Shown here piece by piece: positions 43,229 through 50,593 of a stretch of 64,000 bases of DNA. The first letter of the stretch is position 1, and the number at the start of each line of letters is the position of its first letter. Under the pieces are notes generated by a model. It was not told the origin of the DNA and did not search any database. It saw only the letters and a list, made by a program, of their open reading frames with translations. The DNA is taken from assembly GCA_017552435.1 (NCBI GenBank), contig JAFZPZ010000075.1, forward strand, positions 22,616 to 86,615. Reading direction: 5' to 3'. Both the position numbers and the translations under genes were made by a program. The stretch is from Bacteroidaceae bacterium (GTDB taxonomy: Bacteria; Bacteroidota; Bacteroidia; Bacteroidales; Bacteroidaceae).

Positions 43229-44124
43229 TGGATGCCGTCGATGGTGATGTTCTCGTTTCCTTTGGCAATTTTGACTATCATGCCCTGCAGTGCCTTACCG
43301 GGACCGCATTCTGTGAAATCCGTTGCACCGTCGGCAATCATGTTCTGCACCTCCTGAGTCCAGCGGACACTGGCGGTGAGCTGGGCAATGAGGTTCTGTT
43401 TGATTTCCGTAGCATCGGTGTGGGCCTTGGCATCGACATTCTGATAGACGGGACAGACGGGTGTGTGGAACTCGGTCTGCTCGATGGCAGCCTGCAGTTC
43501 GTCCTTTGCGGGCTGCATAAGAGGACTGTGGAAGGCGCCGCCTACAGGCAGCACGATTGCACGCTTGGCACCGGCAGCCTTCAGCTTCTCGCAGGCAGCG
43601 TTTACTTCTGCTACATCACCGCTGATGACCAGCTGGCCCGGGCAATTGTAGTTGGCAGGAACGACGTTGCCTTTTCCTTCAGCACTTACCTCTGCACAAA
43701 CCTGCTCGACTGTCTCGTCGGGGAGGGCAATGATGGCAGCCATCGTGCCGGGTGCAGCTTCACAAGCCTTCTGCATTGCCAGAGCACGGGCATGTACCAG
43801 ACGCAGGCCGTCCTCGAAAGAGAGTGCGCCGGCAGCTACGAGGGCGCTGAACTCGCCGAGGCTGTGTCCGCCTACCATATCGGGCTTGAACTCCTCGCCC
43901 AAGCAGATGGCGGTGATTACGCTGTGCAGGAATACTGCGGGTTGTGTTACCTTGGTCTGCTTCAGTTCCTCGGCATCGCCTTCGAACATGATGTCGGTGA
44001 TGCGGAAACCGAGTATTTCGTTTGCTTTCTCGAAAAGTTCCTTTGCCTTGGGATTGCTCTCATAGAGCTCTTTGCCCATACCTGTAAACTGTGCTCCCTG
44101 ACCGGGAAAAACAAATGCTTTCAT
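43225..44124 (-). CDS. fabD: Malonyl-CoA:ACP transacylase FabD
   Basis: 299 residues; transfers malonyl from CoA to acyl carrier protein to start fatty-acid elongation. Family motifs FPGQGAQFTGMGKELYES (N-terminus), GHSLGEFSAL with the nucleophile Ser (about residues 89-98) and the catalytic His in GGAFHSPLM (near 198), plus QNVDA and TDFTECGPG. Own promoter at 44150-44157, and the amylase gene is read from the same transcript. Typical length for the family. Confidence 0.96.
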   Translation of the reverse strand: MKAFVFPGQGAQFTGMGKELYESNPKAKELFEKANEILGFRITDIMFEGDAEELKQTKVTQPAVFLHSVITAICLGEEFKPDMVGGHSLGEFSALVAAGALSFEDGLRLVHARALAMQKACEAAPGTMAAIIALPDETVEQVCAEVSAEGKGNVVPANYNCPGQLVISGDVAEVNAACEKLKAAGAKRAIVLPVGGAFHSPLMQPAKDELQAAIEQTEFHTPVCPVYQNVDAKAHTDATEIKQNLIAQLTASVRWTQEVQNMIADGATDFTECGPGKALQGMIVKIAKGNENITIDGIQ

Positions 44125-44149
44125 CTTACTTTAAGTTTTTTTTGCGCGG

Positions 44150-44157
44150 CAAAGGTA
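44150..44157 (-). promoter_or_regulatory. -7 promoter element of fabD
   Basis: TACCTTTG on the minus strand, 26 bp before the fabD ATG. Confidence 0.65.
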
Positions 44158-44233
44158 CGAATTTTTATTCACATAACACGCTTTTATGCAACAAACTCTT
44201 CGCGTGTACATAAATTATTGACATAAGTCATGT

Positions 44234-44824
44234 CTATCCCACCAGGGAAATCTGCTTCTCCTGGATGAGTTTGCGCAGATTGATGAGTGCATAGTGCATG
44301 CGGCCGAGGGCGGTGTTGATGCTGACACCGGTCTGCTGAGCTATCTCCTTGAAAGTGAGGTCATCGTAGAAACGCATTATGATGACTTCGCGCTGAGGTG
44401 CTGGCAGATAGTCGAGCATACTGCGAATGTCTTTGCGAGTCTGGTTGTCGCAAATCTCGTCTTCGCGAGTCGATTCGCTCAGGCGCAGGCTATTCAAGAC
44501 TTGGGGCTTAACCTGAGCCTCGCGGACCGTGCAGGCCGTTTCGCATTCGCGGCTCTTATCGACAATGAGATTGTGTGCGATGCGCAAAAGCCATGCGCTG
44601 AACTTTCCGCTCGTCTGGTACTTGTGGGAACGAATGGCAATAATGGCACGCGAGAAGGTGTCCTGGAAGAAGTCGTTGGCAACGTCGGTATCCTTTACCA
44701 GAAAGAGTATATAGGAATATATATACGCCTGATGGCGTCCGAGCAAAATATCAAATGCACTATCGTTACCGTTTTCATACAATTCAACCAACTCATGGTC
44801 GGTCATTGCAGATAATTCATTCAT
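44234..44824 (-). CDS. RNA polymerase sigma factor, ECF (sigma-70 region 2 and 4)
   Basis: 196 residues. Region 2: YENGNDSAFDILLGRHQAYIYSYI and DVANDFFQDTFSRAII, SAWLLRIAHNLIVD; region 4: LDYLPAPQREVIIMRFYDDLTFKEIAQQ, SINTALGRMHYALINLRKLI, a helix-turn-helix for the -35 region. The linker (REAQVKPQVLNSLRLSEST) is longer than in minimal ECFs, as in the conserved single-copy Bacteroidetes SigW-like factor. No anti-sigma gene is adjacent. It stands alone, divergent from mazG. Confidence 0.92.
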   Translation of the reverse strand: MNELSAMTDHELVELYENGNDSAFDILLGRHQAYIYSYILFLVKDTDVANDFFQDTFSRAIIAIRSHKYQTSGKFSAWLLRIAHNLIVDKSRECETACTVREAQVKPQVLNSLRLSESTREDEICDNQTRKDIRSMLDYLPAPQREVIIMRFYDDLTFKEIAQQTGVSINTALGRMHYALINLRKLIQEKQISLVG

Positions 44825-45008
44825 TACGTCTCAAAGTATGGTTTTGGAGTAATGTCGGTCTATAGGCAAACGGTTTTTAGTGTGTTAATAATGATTTGAC
44901 GACGCAAAGTAATGGCTTTTTCTTCATATTTGCAAGCTTTTTTCATCTTTTTTTACACTTTCGGCATCGTTTAAGCCCTGTATTCGGCCTGTTCTGCACA
45001 AAAAGATA

Positions 45009-45016
45009 TAACTTTG
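45009..45016 (+). promoter_or_regulatory. -7 promoter element of mazG
   Basis: TAACTTTG, 27 bp before the mazG ATG at 45044. Confidence 0.55.
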
Positions 45017-45043
45017 TGCAAAATTATTCTTAATTTTCTCAAA

Positions 45044-45832
45044 ATGCATACAAAAGAAGAGAAGATGCAGGCATTCGGCCGATTGCTGGATGTTATGGAT
45101 GAACTGAGAGAGAAATGCCCATGGGACCACAAGCAGACCAACGAGAGCCTGCGCCCCAACACCATAGAAGAGACTTTCGAGCTCTGCGATGCGCTCTTGA
45201 AGAACGACGTTCCCAACATTGAGAAGGAGTTGGGCGATGTGTTGCTCCATATCGTTTTTTACGCCAAGATTGGAAGCGAGAAGGGACAGTTCGATATAGC
45301 GGATGTCTGCAACAAACTCTGCGAAAAACTTATCTTCCGTCATCCGCATGTCTATGGAGATGCTGTGGCCAATACTGCAGGAGATGTGGTGATGGCCTGG
45401 GAACAGATTAAGCAGCGCGAGAAAGACGGTAACAAGACTGTGCTTGGTGGCGTGCCCAATTCATTGCCCTCGCTCATAAAGGCCTATCGCATTCAGGACA
45501 AAGCCAGAGCCGTCGGTTTCGACTGGGACAAGAAAGAGGATGTCTGGGACAAGGTTCGCGAAGAGTTGGGTGAACTCCAGGCAGAACTTGTCGAGGAAGA
45601 CAATATCGAGAAGCAAACGGCAGAATATGGAGACTTCCTCTTCAGTCTTATTAATGCTGCGCGTCTCTATCATATCAATCCGGACAATGCCCTGGAGTAC
45701 ACGAACCAAAAGTTTATCCGGCGTTTCAATTATGTGGAGCAGAAGGCAAAAGAGCAAGGCTTGCAACTAAAAGAAATGACGCTTGCTCAGATGGATGCCC
45801 TTTGGAACGAAGCTAAAAAGAGCGAAGTATAA
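45044..45832 (+). CDS. mazG: Nucleoside triphosphate pyrophosphohydrolase MazG
   Basis: 262 residues from ATG 45044 (MHTKEEKMQAFGRLLDVMDE); an ATG 30 bp upstream overlaps the promoter region. Two tandem MazG domains: the first with CPWDHKQTNESLRPNTIEETFELCDAL and KELGDVLLHIVFYAKIG, the second with DKVREELGELQAELVEEDNIEKQTAEYGDFLFSLIN. The EExxE...ExxD pattern binds Mg2+. Hydrolyses non-canonical or excess NTPs to NMPs and PPi, with a role in cleaning the nucleotide pool. Not linked to a mazEF system here. Confidence 0.95.
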   Translation: MHTKEEKMQAFGRLLDVMDELREKCPWDHKQTNESLRPNTIEETFELCDALLKNDVPNIEKELGDVLLHIVFYAKIGSEKGQFDIADVCNKLCEKLIFRHPHVYGDAVANTAGDVVMAWEQIKQREKDGNKTVLGGVPNSLPSLIKAYRIQDKARAVGFDWDKKEDVWDKVREELGELQAELVEEDNIEKQTAEYGDFLFSLINAARLYHINPDNALEYTNQKFIRRFNYVEQKAKEQGLQLKEMTLAQMDALWNEAKKSEV

Positions 45833-45886
45833 TACAAAAAAAAGAAGAGTAGAAAGAAAAAAATACATGGCTGCTTTCTACTCTTC
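45832..45886 (-). terminator. Terminator of the minus-strand sigma operon
   Basis: Perfect 13-bp stem GAAGAGTAGAAAG (45844-45856) with CTTTCTACTCTTC (45874-45886); minus strand continues into eight T. It sits in a 76-bp convergent gap and may also stop mazG transcripts. Confidence 0.8.
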
Positions 45887-45908
45887 GACTGAAAATTATC
45901 CTTTTACC

Positions 45909-46385
45909 TTAAAGCTTGTCTTGTTTCGGTCTGTGCCCTTTTTGGCGGTTTTGACCGTGATCAAATTCTTCCAGCATCTTCCTGTGGAATTTGTCTTCGG
46001 CACACATTGCCTTATATACTTTTTGGGGTGATACCGCCTGGCACATCTTTTTGTAATAGTTGACTTCAAGCTGGGCCATTTCTACGCCCAGATCCTTTAT
46101 CTTCTGTATAGTGATGGCAAAGTCCTTGTCGCTGGCATCTTCTGCGGGAGCATTTTTCTTGAGCATAAAGATGTTGCGCTGCAACTGGCGTTGTTTGCCT
46201 TTCATCTCATGATAGATAGGGTAGAAGGCTTGTGCTTCGCTCTGTGTGAAACCGGCTTCGCTTGTGACATAGCTTTCCAGTTTTGCCCGGAATTCCTCGG
46301 GCTTGAACTTGCCTCGCTGTGGTTGCGCCATAACGAAGCAAACTGACATGAAGATACTGAAAAATAAAGTAATGTATTTCTTCAT
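45909..46385 (-). CDS. Periplasmic Spy/CpxP-like protein
   Basis: 158 residues with signal peptide MKKYITLFFSIFMSVCFVMA. The mature protein is helical and charged: FKPEEFRAKLESYVTSEAGFTQSEAQAFYPIYHEMKGKQRQLQRN, ending in a basic GQNRQKGHRPKQD tail. This matches the Spy/CpxP style of periplasmic helical sensor-chaperone proteins and the Bacteroidetes proteins found third in sigma/anti-sigma operons. Here it follows a sigma factor (47307-46768) and a membrane anti-sigma candidate (46735-46400), so it may be an effector or sensor of envelope stress. Assignment is by architecture and context. Confidence 0.75.
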   Translation of the reverse strand: MKKYITLFFSIFMSVCFVMAQPQRGKFKPEEFRAKLESYVTSEAGFTQSEAQAFYPIYHEMKGKQRQLQRNIFMLKKNAPAEDASDKDFAITIQKIKDLGVEMAQLEVNYYKKMCQAVSPQKVYKAMCAEDKFHRKMLEEFDHGQNRQKGHRPKQDKL

Positions 46386-46399
46386 AATCTTTCTGTAAT

Positions 46400-46735
46400 T
46401 TATTCTGCTTCAGTTAGGTATGATGCAATACTCATATTGTCGATCATTGAGTAGTCCAATGCGTCCTCGATGTATTGTATGTTCTCGGCTGTCTGTAGGT
46501 CAGCCTGTTGTTTGTACTCGAAGAGCATACCTCCAGTTGCTACGCAGCCAATGAGTACCGCAGCTGCTGCCCAACGCCACACTAACCTGCGACGCCTGCG
46601 CTGTTGGATGCGACTCATCACCCGTCCTGTCAAACCTTCAAAGTAACCTTCAGGAACACTGAATGGTCTTTCTGTGCCAAAGCGCGAAATCAACTTGGCT
46701 TCCAGTTCTTCTGTGTTATGGTAGTTTGTCTTCAT
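46400..46735 (-). CDS. Probable membrane anti-sigma factor
   Basis: 111 residues: a soluble N-terminus (KTNYHNTEELEAKLISRFG, PFSVPEGYFEGLTGRVMSRI, the VPxGYFE motif of small Bacteroidetes anti-sigma-like proteins), a basic stretch QQRRRRR, one membrane helix (WAAAAVLIGCVATGGMLF) and a short periplasmic tail. It lies directly between the ECF sigma gene and the Spy-like gene, so inhibition of that sigma factor is the natural inference. No zinc motif of the ZAS type is present. Confidence 0.75.
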   Translation of the reverse strand: MKTNYHNTEELEAKLISRFGTERPFSVPEGYFEGLTGRVMSRIQQRRRRRLVWRWAAAAVLIGCVATGGMLFEYKQQADLQTAENIQYIEDALDYSMIDNMSIASYLTEAE

Positions 46736-46767
46736 TTACTTGTTTGATTGTTTTTATTGCAAATGGT

Positions 46768-47307
46768 TTAATCATTATTTTCAAAAAAAGCAGAAATTTT
46801 TCTGACGGCATGATGATAGGAGGCCTTGAGCGCACCGATGCTTGTGCCGAGCAGTTCGCTCATATCCTCGTATTTCATCTCATCGAAGTATTTCATATTG
46901 AAGACGAGACGCTGTTTTTCGGGCAGGGTGCTGATGGCTGTCTGGAACTGCTGCTGGACTTCGTCTCCGTCGAAGTAACTGTCCGATGCGAGTGAATTGA
47001 CAATACCTCCCTCTTCCTGGTCAAGGCTGAGTGTTTGTTTCTTTTTGTTCAGATGGTTGAGCGACTCATTGATGGCAATACGGAAGAGCCAGGTCTGAAT
47101 GCGGGATTCCATGCGGAAACTGTCGATTGCTCCCCAAGCCTTGATGAAGGTGTTCTGCAGGACGTCGTCTGCATCATCATGCGAGAGTACCATACGGCGA
47201 ATCTGCCAATAGAGTGGTTCCTGGTATTCACGCACCAAACGCGTGAAAGCAGCCTCTTTGGTAGAAGGGTCATTCAGTTGCTTATAGAGTGCTTTCTCGT
47301 CTATCAT
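46768..47307 (-). CDS. ECF RNA polymerase sigma factor
   Basis: 179 residues. Region 2: AAFTRLVREYQEPLYWQIRRMVLSHDDADDVLQNTFIKAW, WLFRIAINESLNHL; region 4: LPEKQRLVFNMKYFDEMKYEDMSELLGTSIGALKASYHHAV. Three-gene operon on the minus strand with an anti-sigma candidate and a Spy-like periplasmic protein, a layout typical of envelope-stress responses in Bacteroidetes. The terminator hairpin upstream (47365-47386) separates it from the orphan sorting-domain gene. Start ATG 47307. Confidence 0.93.
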   Translation of the reverse strand: MIDEKALYKQLNDPSTKEAAFTRLVREYQEPLYWQIRRMVLSHDDADDVLQNTFIKAWGAIDSFRMESRIQTWLFRIAINESLNHLNKKKQTLSLDQEEGGIVNSLASDSYFDGDEVQQQFQTAISTLPEKQRLVFNMKYFDEMKYEDMSELLGTSIGALKASYHHAVRKISAFFENND

Positions 47308-47357
47308 TATATATATAAGACAAGAATAATAATGAAAAGTTTAAAAGTATAAGGGTA

Positions 47358-47386
47358 AAAAAATCCCTCTCCTTGGAGAGGGCTGA
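47358..47386 (-). terminator. Terminator of the orphan sorting-domain gene
   Basis: CCCTCTCC-TT-GGAGAGGG perfect palindrome; on the minus strand followed by ATTTTTTT. The stem is also a member of the GC-rich palindrome family, here with a terminator function. Confidence 0.75.
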
Positions 47387-47401
47387 AAAATAAGGCTGTC
47401 T

Positions 47402-47704
47402 TTATTGTAATGAGATTTTGCGTACAATCTTTCCCACCTTAATCAGGTAACAGCCTTTGGGAAGGTTCAGGGCAAAGGTCTTTTCGTTGCTATCAATACG
47501 GTGGGTTGCGACTTTTGCTCCTGTTAGGTTGAAGACTTCCAACACTTCGCCGTTTGCGCCAACGATATGAACATTGCCGCCGTTGATGCTTAGCGAGATG
47601 CCGGATAGACTCATTTCGATGCCATCACGTTCAGTCTCGGCCCGCATGGAAATGGGGGCAAAAGCCATCGCCAAAGTGAGGGATATGATAAATATCTTCT
47701 TCAT
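47402..47704 (-). CDS. Orphan T9SS type A sorting domain protein
   Basis: 100 residues from ATG 47704. Signal peptide MKKIFIISLTLAMAFAPISMRA, then only 75 residues: a short GIEMSLSGISLSINGGNVHI strand pair and the sorting-domain signature VLEVFNLTGAKVATHRID, ending GCYLIKVGKIVRKISLQ. There is no cargo domain. Either a stripped-down surface peptide, a competitor for the PorU sortase, or a remnant of a longer secreted protein. -7 element TATCTTTG at 47723-47730 suggests it is expressed. A frame upstream to 47815 lacks coding character. Confidence 0.8.
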   Translation of the reverse strand: MKKIFIISLTLAMAFAPISMRAETERDGIEMSLSGISLSINGGNVHIVGANGEVLEVFNLTGAKVATHRIDSNEKTFALNLPKGCYLIKVGKIVRKISLQ

Positions 47705-47722
47705 TCTGTATATAATCTGCTG

Positions 47723-47730
47723 CAAAGATA
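47723..47730 (-). promoter_or_regulatory. -7 promoter element of the orphan sorting-domain gene
   Basis: TATCTTTG on the minus strand, 19 bp before the ATG at 47704. Confidence 0.5.
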
Positions 47731-47840
47731 TGCTTTTTTCTTCATCCCTGCAAGAGTTTTCGGCTAAAATTGCCTTTTTCTTGAAGAAAAGTCCCGAAAA
47801 TATGTTGCAAAACATGCTTTGTGACGCAATAATCCAGATT

Positions 47841-48332
47841 TTATCTCGGGATCTCCATTACTTCAAGGTCTCCGAAGCTGCCATTGTCGATGTTGAACCT
47901 GACAAGCGTTCGTACTTGTTGCCAGCCCTGCAGCCCTGCAGCTCCGGGATTGATGTGCAGCAGGCCCAGTTTTTCATCATATTGTACTTTAAGTATGTGG
48001 CTGTGGCCCGAGATGAAGAGTTTGGGCGGATTGGCAATGATTTGCTGTCGGATGCTGGGATCGTAATGCCCAGGATAGCCCCCGATGTGTGTCATCAGAA
48101 CATCTGCACCTTCACAGGTCCATCGGAGCTTCTCCGTGAATAGTCTCCGCAAATCGCCTCCGTCGCAGTTGCCATAGACGGCTCTCAGAGGTCGAAACTC
48201 CTGCAGCCGCATTGCCAATTCAAGCGAACCTATATCGCCCGCATGCCAAATCTCGTCGCACGGTTCGAAGTATCCGAGATAGCGCTTGTCCCAATAAGCA
48301 TGGGTGTCACTCAGCAGGCCAATTCGCTTCAT
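47841..48332 (-). CDS. YfcE/MJ0936-type metallophosphoesterase
   Basis: 163 residues, cytosolic. Calcineurin-like motifs in order: GLLSDTHAY (D-x-H, residues 5-13), HAGDIGS (GD, near 30), VYGNCDGG (GN-D, near 52), LMTHIGG (H) near 79, and SGHSHILK (GHxH) near 108. Binds two metal ions; YfcE members hydrolyse phosphodiesters in vitro, natural substrate unknown. Overlaps the end of the MATE gene by 26 bp (48307-48332), so it is co-transcribed with it. Confidence 0.92.
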   Translation of the reverse strand: MKRIGLLSDTHAYWDKRYLGYFEPCDEIWHAGDIGSLELAMRLQEFRPLRAVYGNCDGGDLRRLFTEKLRWTCEGADVLMTHIGGYPGHYDPSIRQQIIANPPKLFISGHSHILKVQYDEKLGLLHINPGAAGLQGWQQVRTLVRFNIDNGSFGDLEVMEIPR

Positions 48333-49671
48333 TTCGTTTAATCTTACGAATCATATACGCAAGCATACCGGCGGCTGTAATAAAACTGAAGGCGTCACTA
48401 ATCGGCATAGAAAGCCACACGCCGTCCAGACCCCACCATTGTGGCAGGATAGCGAGCAGGGGAATGAGGAATAGCATCTGGCGTGTGACGCTGAGGAAGA
48501 TACTCTTTCCTGCGTGGCCTATGCTCTGGAAGAAATTGCCGATGACCATCTGTGCACCCACCAACGGGAAGGCTGCCACAACGTAGTGGAAGGCCCGGAC
48601 TGCTTTCTCGGTCAACTCGGGACCTGCTCCGAAGATGTGTATCACAGGAGCGGGTATCAGCTCGCCCGTCAGGAAAGCCAAGAAGGTGATGCTGGTTGCA
48701 CCTATGATGCCGTATCGCAGCACCCGGAAGACACGGTCGTTCTGTCGGGCACCCCAATTGTAGCCGATAATGGGCTGCATACCTTGGACCAGTCCGAAGA
48801 CGATAGTAGCGAAAAGGAAAACGACGCGATTGACGATACCGTAGGCTCCGATGGCCATATCCCCTCCGTATTGAAGCAGGCGATTGTTGCAAATCAGTAC
48901 CACCAGACAGGCGCAGCTGTTCATCAGGAACGGGCTGAGACCGATGGCTAGACATTGTCTTACGATGTCAAGTCGCAGTCGGTAGATGCCTCGGCGGAGG
49001 TGAAGGAGTTCGGTCGGGCGGTTGAAGAGCCTCATTTGCCAACAGAATGCGATGAATTGGGCAATAATTGTTGCCCAGGCCACCCCCTGAATACCCCATT
49101 TGAACACGAAGATAAAGAGCGGGTCAAGTATGCAGTTGATGATGATGGCGAGGAAAGTGCATCCCATAGCCGAGCGTGGATGACCGGCACTGCGCAATAC
49201 AGCGTTCAACCCGAAATACAGATGTGTCACCATATTGCCAAGCAGAATGATGAACATGTATTCGCGGGCGTAGGGTAGGGTGACGTCACTTGCTCCGAAG
49301 AGGTACAGGATGTTGTCCAGGAATGGCAGACAGGCGGCTGTGAAAAGCAGTCCGAGAAGGATATTCAGGCTGATGGTGTTACCCAAGATATGCTGTGCCT
49401 CGCTGTATCTCCCTTGCCCCAGACGGACGCTGATGACTGTGCTGGCACCCACTCCGACCATTGCTCCGAAGGCAGCCGACAGGTTCATGAAGGGACTTGC
49501 CACAGCCATTCCGCTGATGGCCTCATCACCCAATCCCTGACCCACAAAGATGCTGTCCACGATATTATAAACCGAGGAAGCCACCATCGCAATAATGGCC
49601 GGCAGGGAATACTGCCAGAGCAGCGCACCGATAGGCTTTGTGCCGAGTTCTGTTGGAACGTGTTGTTGCAT
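48307..49671 (-). CDS. MATE-family multidrug efflux transporter
   Basis: 454 residues from ATG 49671 (MQQHVPTELGTKPIGALL). Twelve membrane helices in two MatE halves: WQYSLPAIIAMVASSVYNIVDSIFVGQGLG at the start of the first, GLSPFLMNSCACLVVLICNNRLLQYGG at the start of the second. Uses the Na+ or H+ gradient for export; substrate not predictable. The frame extends upstream to 49758 but that part is the complement of a tRNA gene, so I reject it. It follows SRP RNA and tRNA-Thr on the same strand. Confidence 0.92.
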   Translation of the reverse strand: MQQHVPTELGTKPIGALLWQYSLPAIIAMVASSVYNIVDSIFVGQGLGDEAISGMAVASPFMNLSAAFGAMVGVGASTVISVRLGQGRYSEAQHILGNTISLNILLGLLFTAACLPFLDNILYLFGASDVTLPYAREYMFIILLGNMVTHLYFGLNAVLRSAGHPRSAMGCTFLAIIINCILDPLFIFVFKWGIQGVAWATIIAQFIAFCWQMRLFNRPTELLHLRRGIYRLRLDIVRQCLAIGLSPFLMNSCACLVVLICNNRLLQYGGDMAIGAYGIVNRVVFLFATIVFGLVQGMQPIIGYNWGARQNDRVFRVLRYGIIGATSITFLAFLTGELIPAPVIHIFGAGPELTEKAVRAFHYVVAAFPLVGAQMVIGNFFQSIGHAGKSIFLSVTRQMLFLIPLLAILPQWWGLDGVWLSMPISDAFSFITAAGMLAYMIRKIKRNEANWPAE

Positions 49672-49712
49672 AGCGCTGCAAAGAATGAGAGAACTACAAA
49701 AAAAACGGGAAG

Positions 49713-49786
49713 AGCCTCTTGTCGGATTCGAACCAACGACCCCGAGATTACAAATCACGTGCTCTGGCCAACTGAGCTAAAGAGGC
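49713..49786 (-). tRNA. tRNA-Thr (anticodon TGT)
   Basis: Cloverleaf on the minus strand: acceptor GCCTCTT/AAGAGGC perfect, D stem GCTC/GAGC, anticodon loop TTTGTAA, T arm GTTGG-TTCGAAT-CCGAC. The anticodon stem CGTGA/TCTCG has one T-T mismatch in the middle pair, where CGTGA/TCACG would be expected. CCA is not encoded. It lies 5 bp downstream of the SRP RNA gene and is probably processed from the same transcript. Confidence 0.9.
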
Positions 49787-49791
49787 AAGGT

Positions 49792-49887
49792 GGGAAAGCT
49801 TACTATATCGCGCCGCTACAACCTGCTGCCCTTGCTGCGGTCAAGCCCTGGGGGATTCACCGGGAGCATGCCGTATAGGACTTTCCC
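49792..49887 (-). ncRNA. ffs: Signal recognition particle RNA (small bacterial type)
   Basis: 96 nt on the minus strand. Ends GGGAAAG and CTTTCCC pair; the core reads GGTGAATCCCCCAGG, a 10-nt apical part GCTTGACCGC, then AGCAAGGGCAG, matching the conserved GTGAA-CCCCCAGG ... AGCAAGGG frame of SRP domain IV. The apical part is the same length as the usual GCCGGAAGGC but lacks the GGAA tetraloop. A -7 element (49902-49909) is placed correctly for transcription starting at 49887. The RNA binds Ffh and targets membrane proteins. Confidence 0.85.
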
Positions 49888-49901
49888 ATATTTTGCGGCT
49901 G

Positions 49902-49909
49902 CAAAGGTA
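49902..49909 (-). promoter_or_regulatory. -7 promoter element of the SRP RNA gene
   Basis: TACCTTTG on the minus strand; 14 nt (CAGCCGCAAAATAT) separate it from the GGGAAAG 5' end. Confidence 0.7.
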
Positions 49910-49917
49910 CGACTTTT

Positions 49918-49945
49918 AAGTGAAAAGTGAAAAGTGAAAAGTGAA
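49918..49945. repeat. Heptamer tandem repeat (AAGTGAA)4
   Basis: Four perfect units directly upstream of the SRP RNA promoter, between divergent transcription units. Confidence 0.9.
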
Positions 49946-50004
49946 AAATATTTGCTTTACGAGTTTTTTTGCCGTTAATACATTATTTATATGGCTTTTT
50001 TTCG

Positions 50005-50012
50005 TAACTTTG
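50005..50012 (+). promoter_or_regulatory. -7 promoter element of the DUF4199/glycosyltransferase operon
   Basis: TAACTTTG, 20 bp before the ATG at 50033. Confidence 0.6.
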
Positions 50013-50032
50013 CTCGCTCATTATAGGCGCTG

Positions 50033-50593
50033 ATGAAAGAAAAGAAAGAATTACCCACGTTGATGGATGCCGCAGGCTGGATGGCTTTGCCGCTCGGACT
50101 GATATGGTCGGCCAGTTTCCTCTGTACGATGTACGGCACAGAGCGTCCGTTCCTTTCGATGCTGAGTACGGCTCTGGGTATTATAAGCATTTACATGCTC
50201 TACAAGCAATTGACAAACTACCGCCGTTCCTATCCGTCGGTGAGTTGGCTGCATATCCTGCGTCTGTCGTTCGTTACTTGTCTGCTGGCTGGTTTGCTGA
50301 CTGATGCTGCGCAATATCTCTATTTTCTCCTGTTCGACAATGGACGTTTGCTTTCATTGTTGGGGAATGCCCTGCAAAGTGAGGAATACCGCCAAGCCTG
50401 GCAGCAAATGTTTCCAGATGCGAATTTGAAGGAGGTACAAAATTTGATACAGTCTATGACCATCCGAGACATCATGATGCAACTGGCACTATACAATGTC
50501 TTGCTGGCGTTTCCCATCTCCTTGGTTGCGGCCTTGCCGGTAAGATCTGCCCGTACCCCTTCAGGAGAAGAGAGAAGTAAAAATGAGAGTTAA
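50033..50593 (+). CDS. DUF4199 membrane protein
   Basis: 186 residues with four predicted membrane helices (AGWMALPLGLIWSASFLCTM, FLSMLSTALGIISIYMLY, ILRLSFVTCLLAGLLTDAAQYLYFLLF, LALYNVLLAFPISLVAAL). DUF4199 proteins are Bacteroidetes membrane proteins nearly always next to a dolichyl-phosphate-mannose-synthase-like glycosyltransferase, as here. They may act with it in transfer of sugars across the membrane; function not known. The 3' end overlaps the next frame by 11 bp. Confidence 0.88.
   Translation: MKEKKELPTLMDAAGWMALPLGLIWSASFLCTMYGTERPFLSMLSTALGIISIYMLYKQLTNYRRSYPSVSWLHILRLSFVTCLLAGLLTDAAQYLYFLLFDNGRLLSLLGNALQSEEYRQAWQQMFPDANLKEVQNLIQSMTIRDIMMQLALYNVLLAFPISLVAALPVRSARTPSGEERSKNES

Noticed and set aside
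49672-49758. N-terminal extension of the MATE transporter
   Set aside because: It is the translation of a tRNA gene region; the protein family starts at the ATG at 49671.
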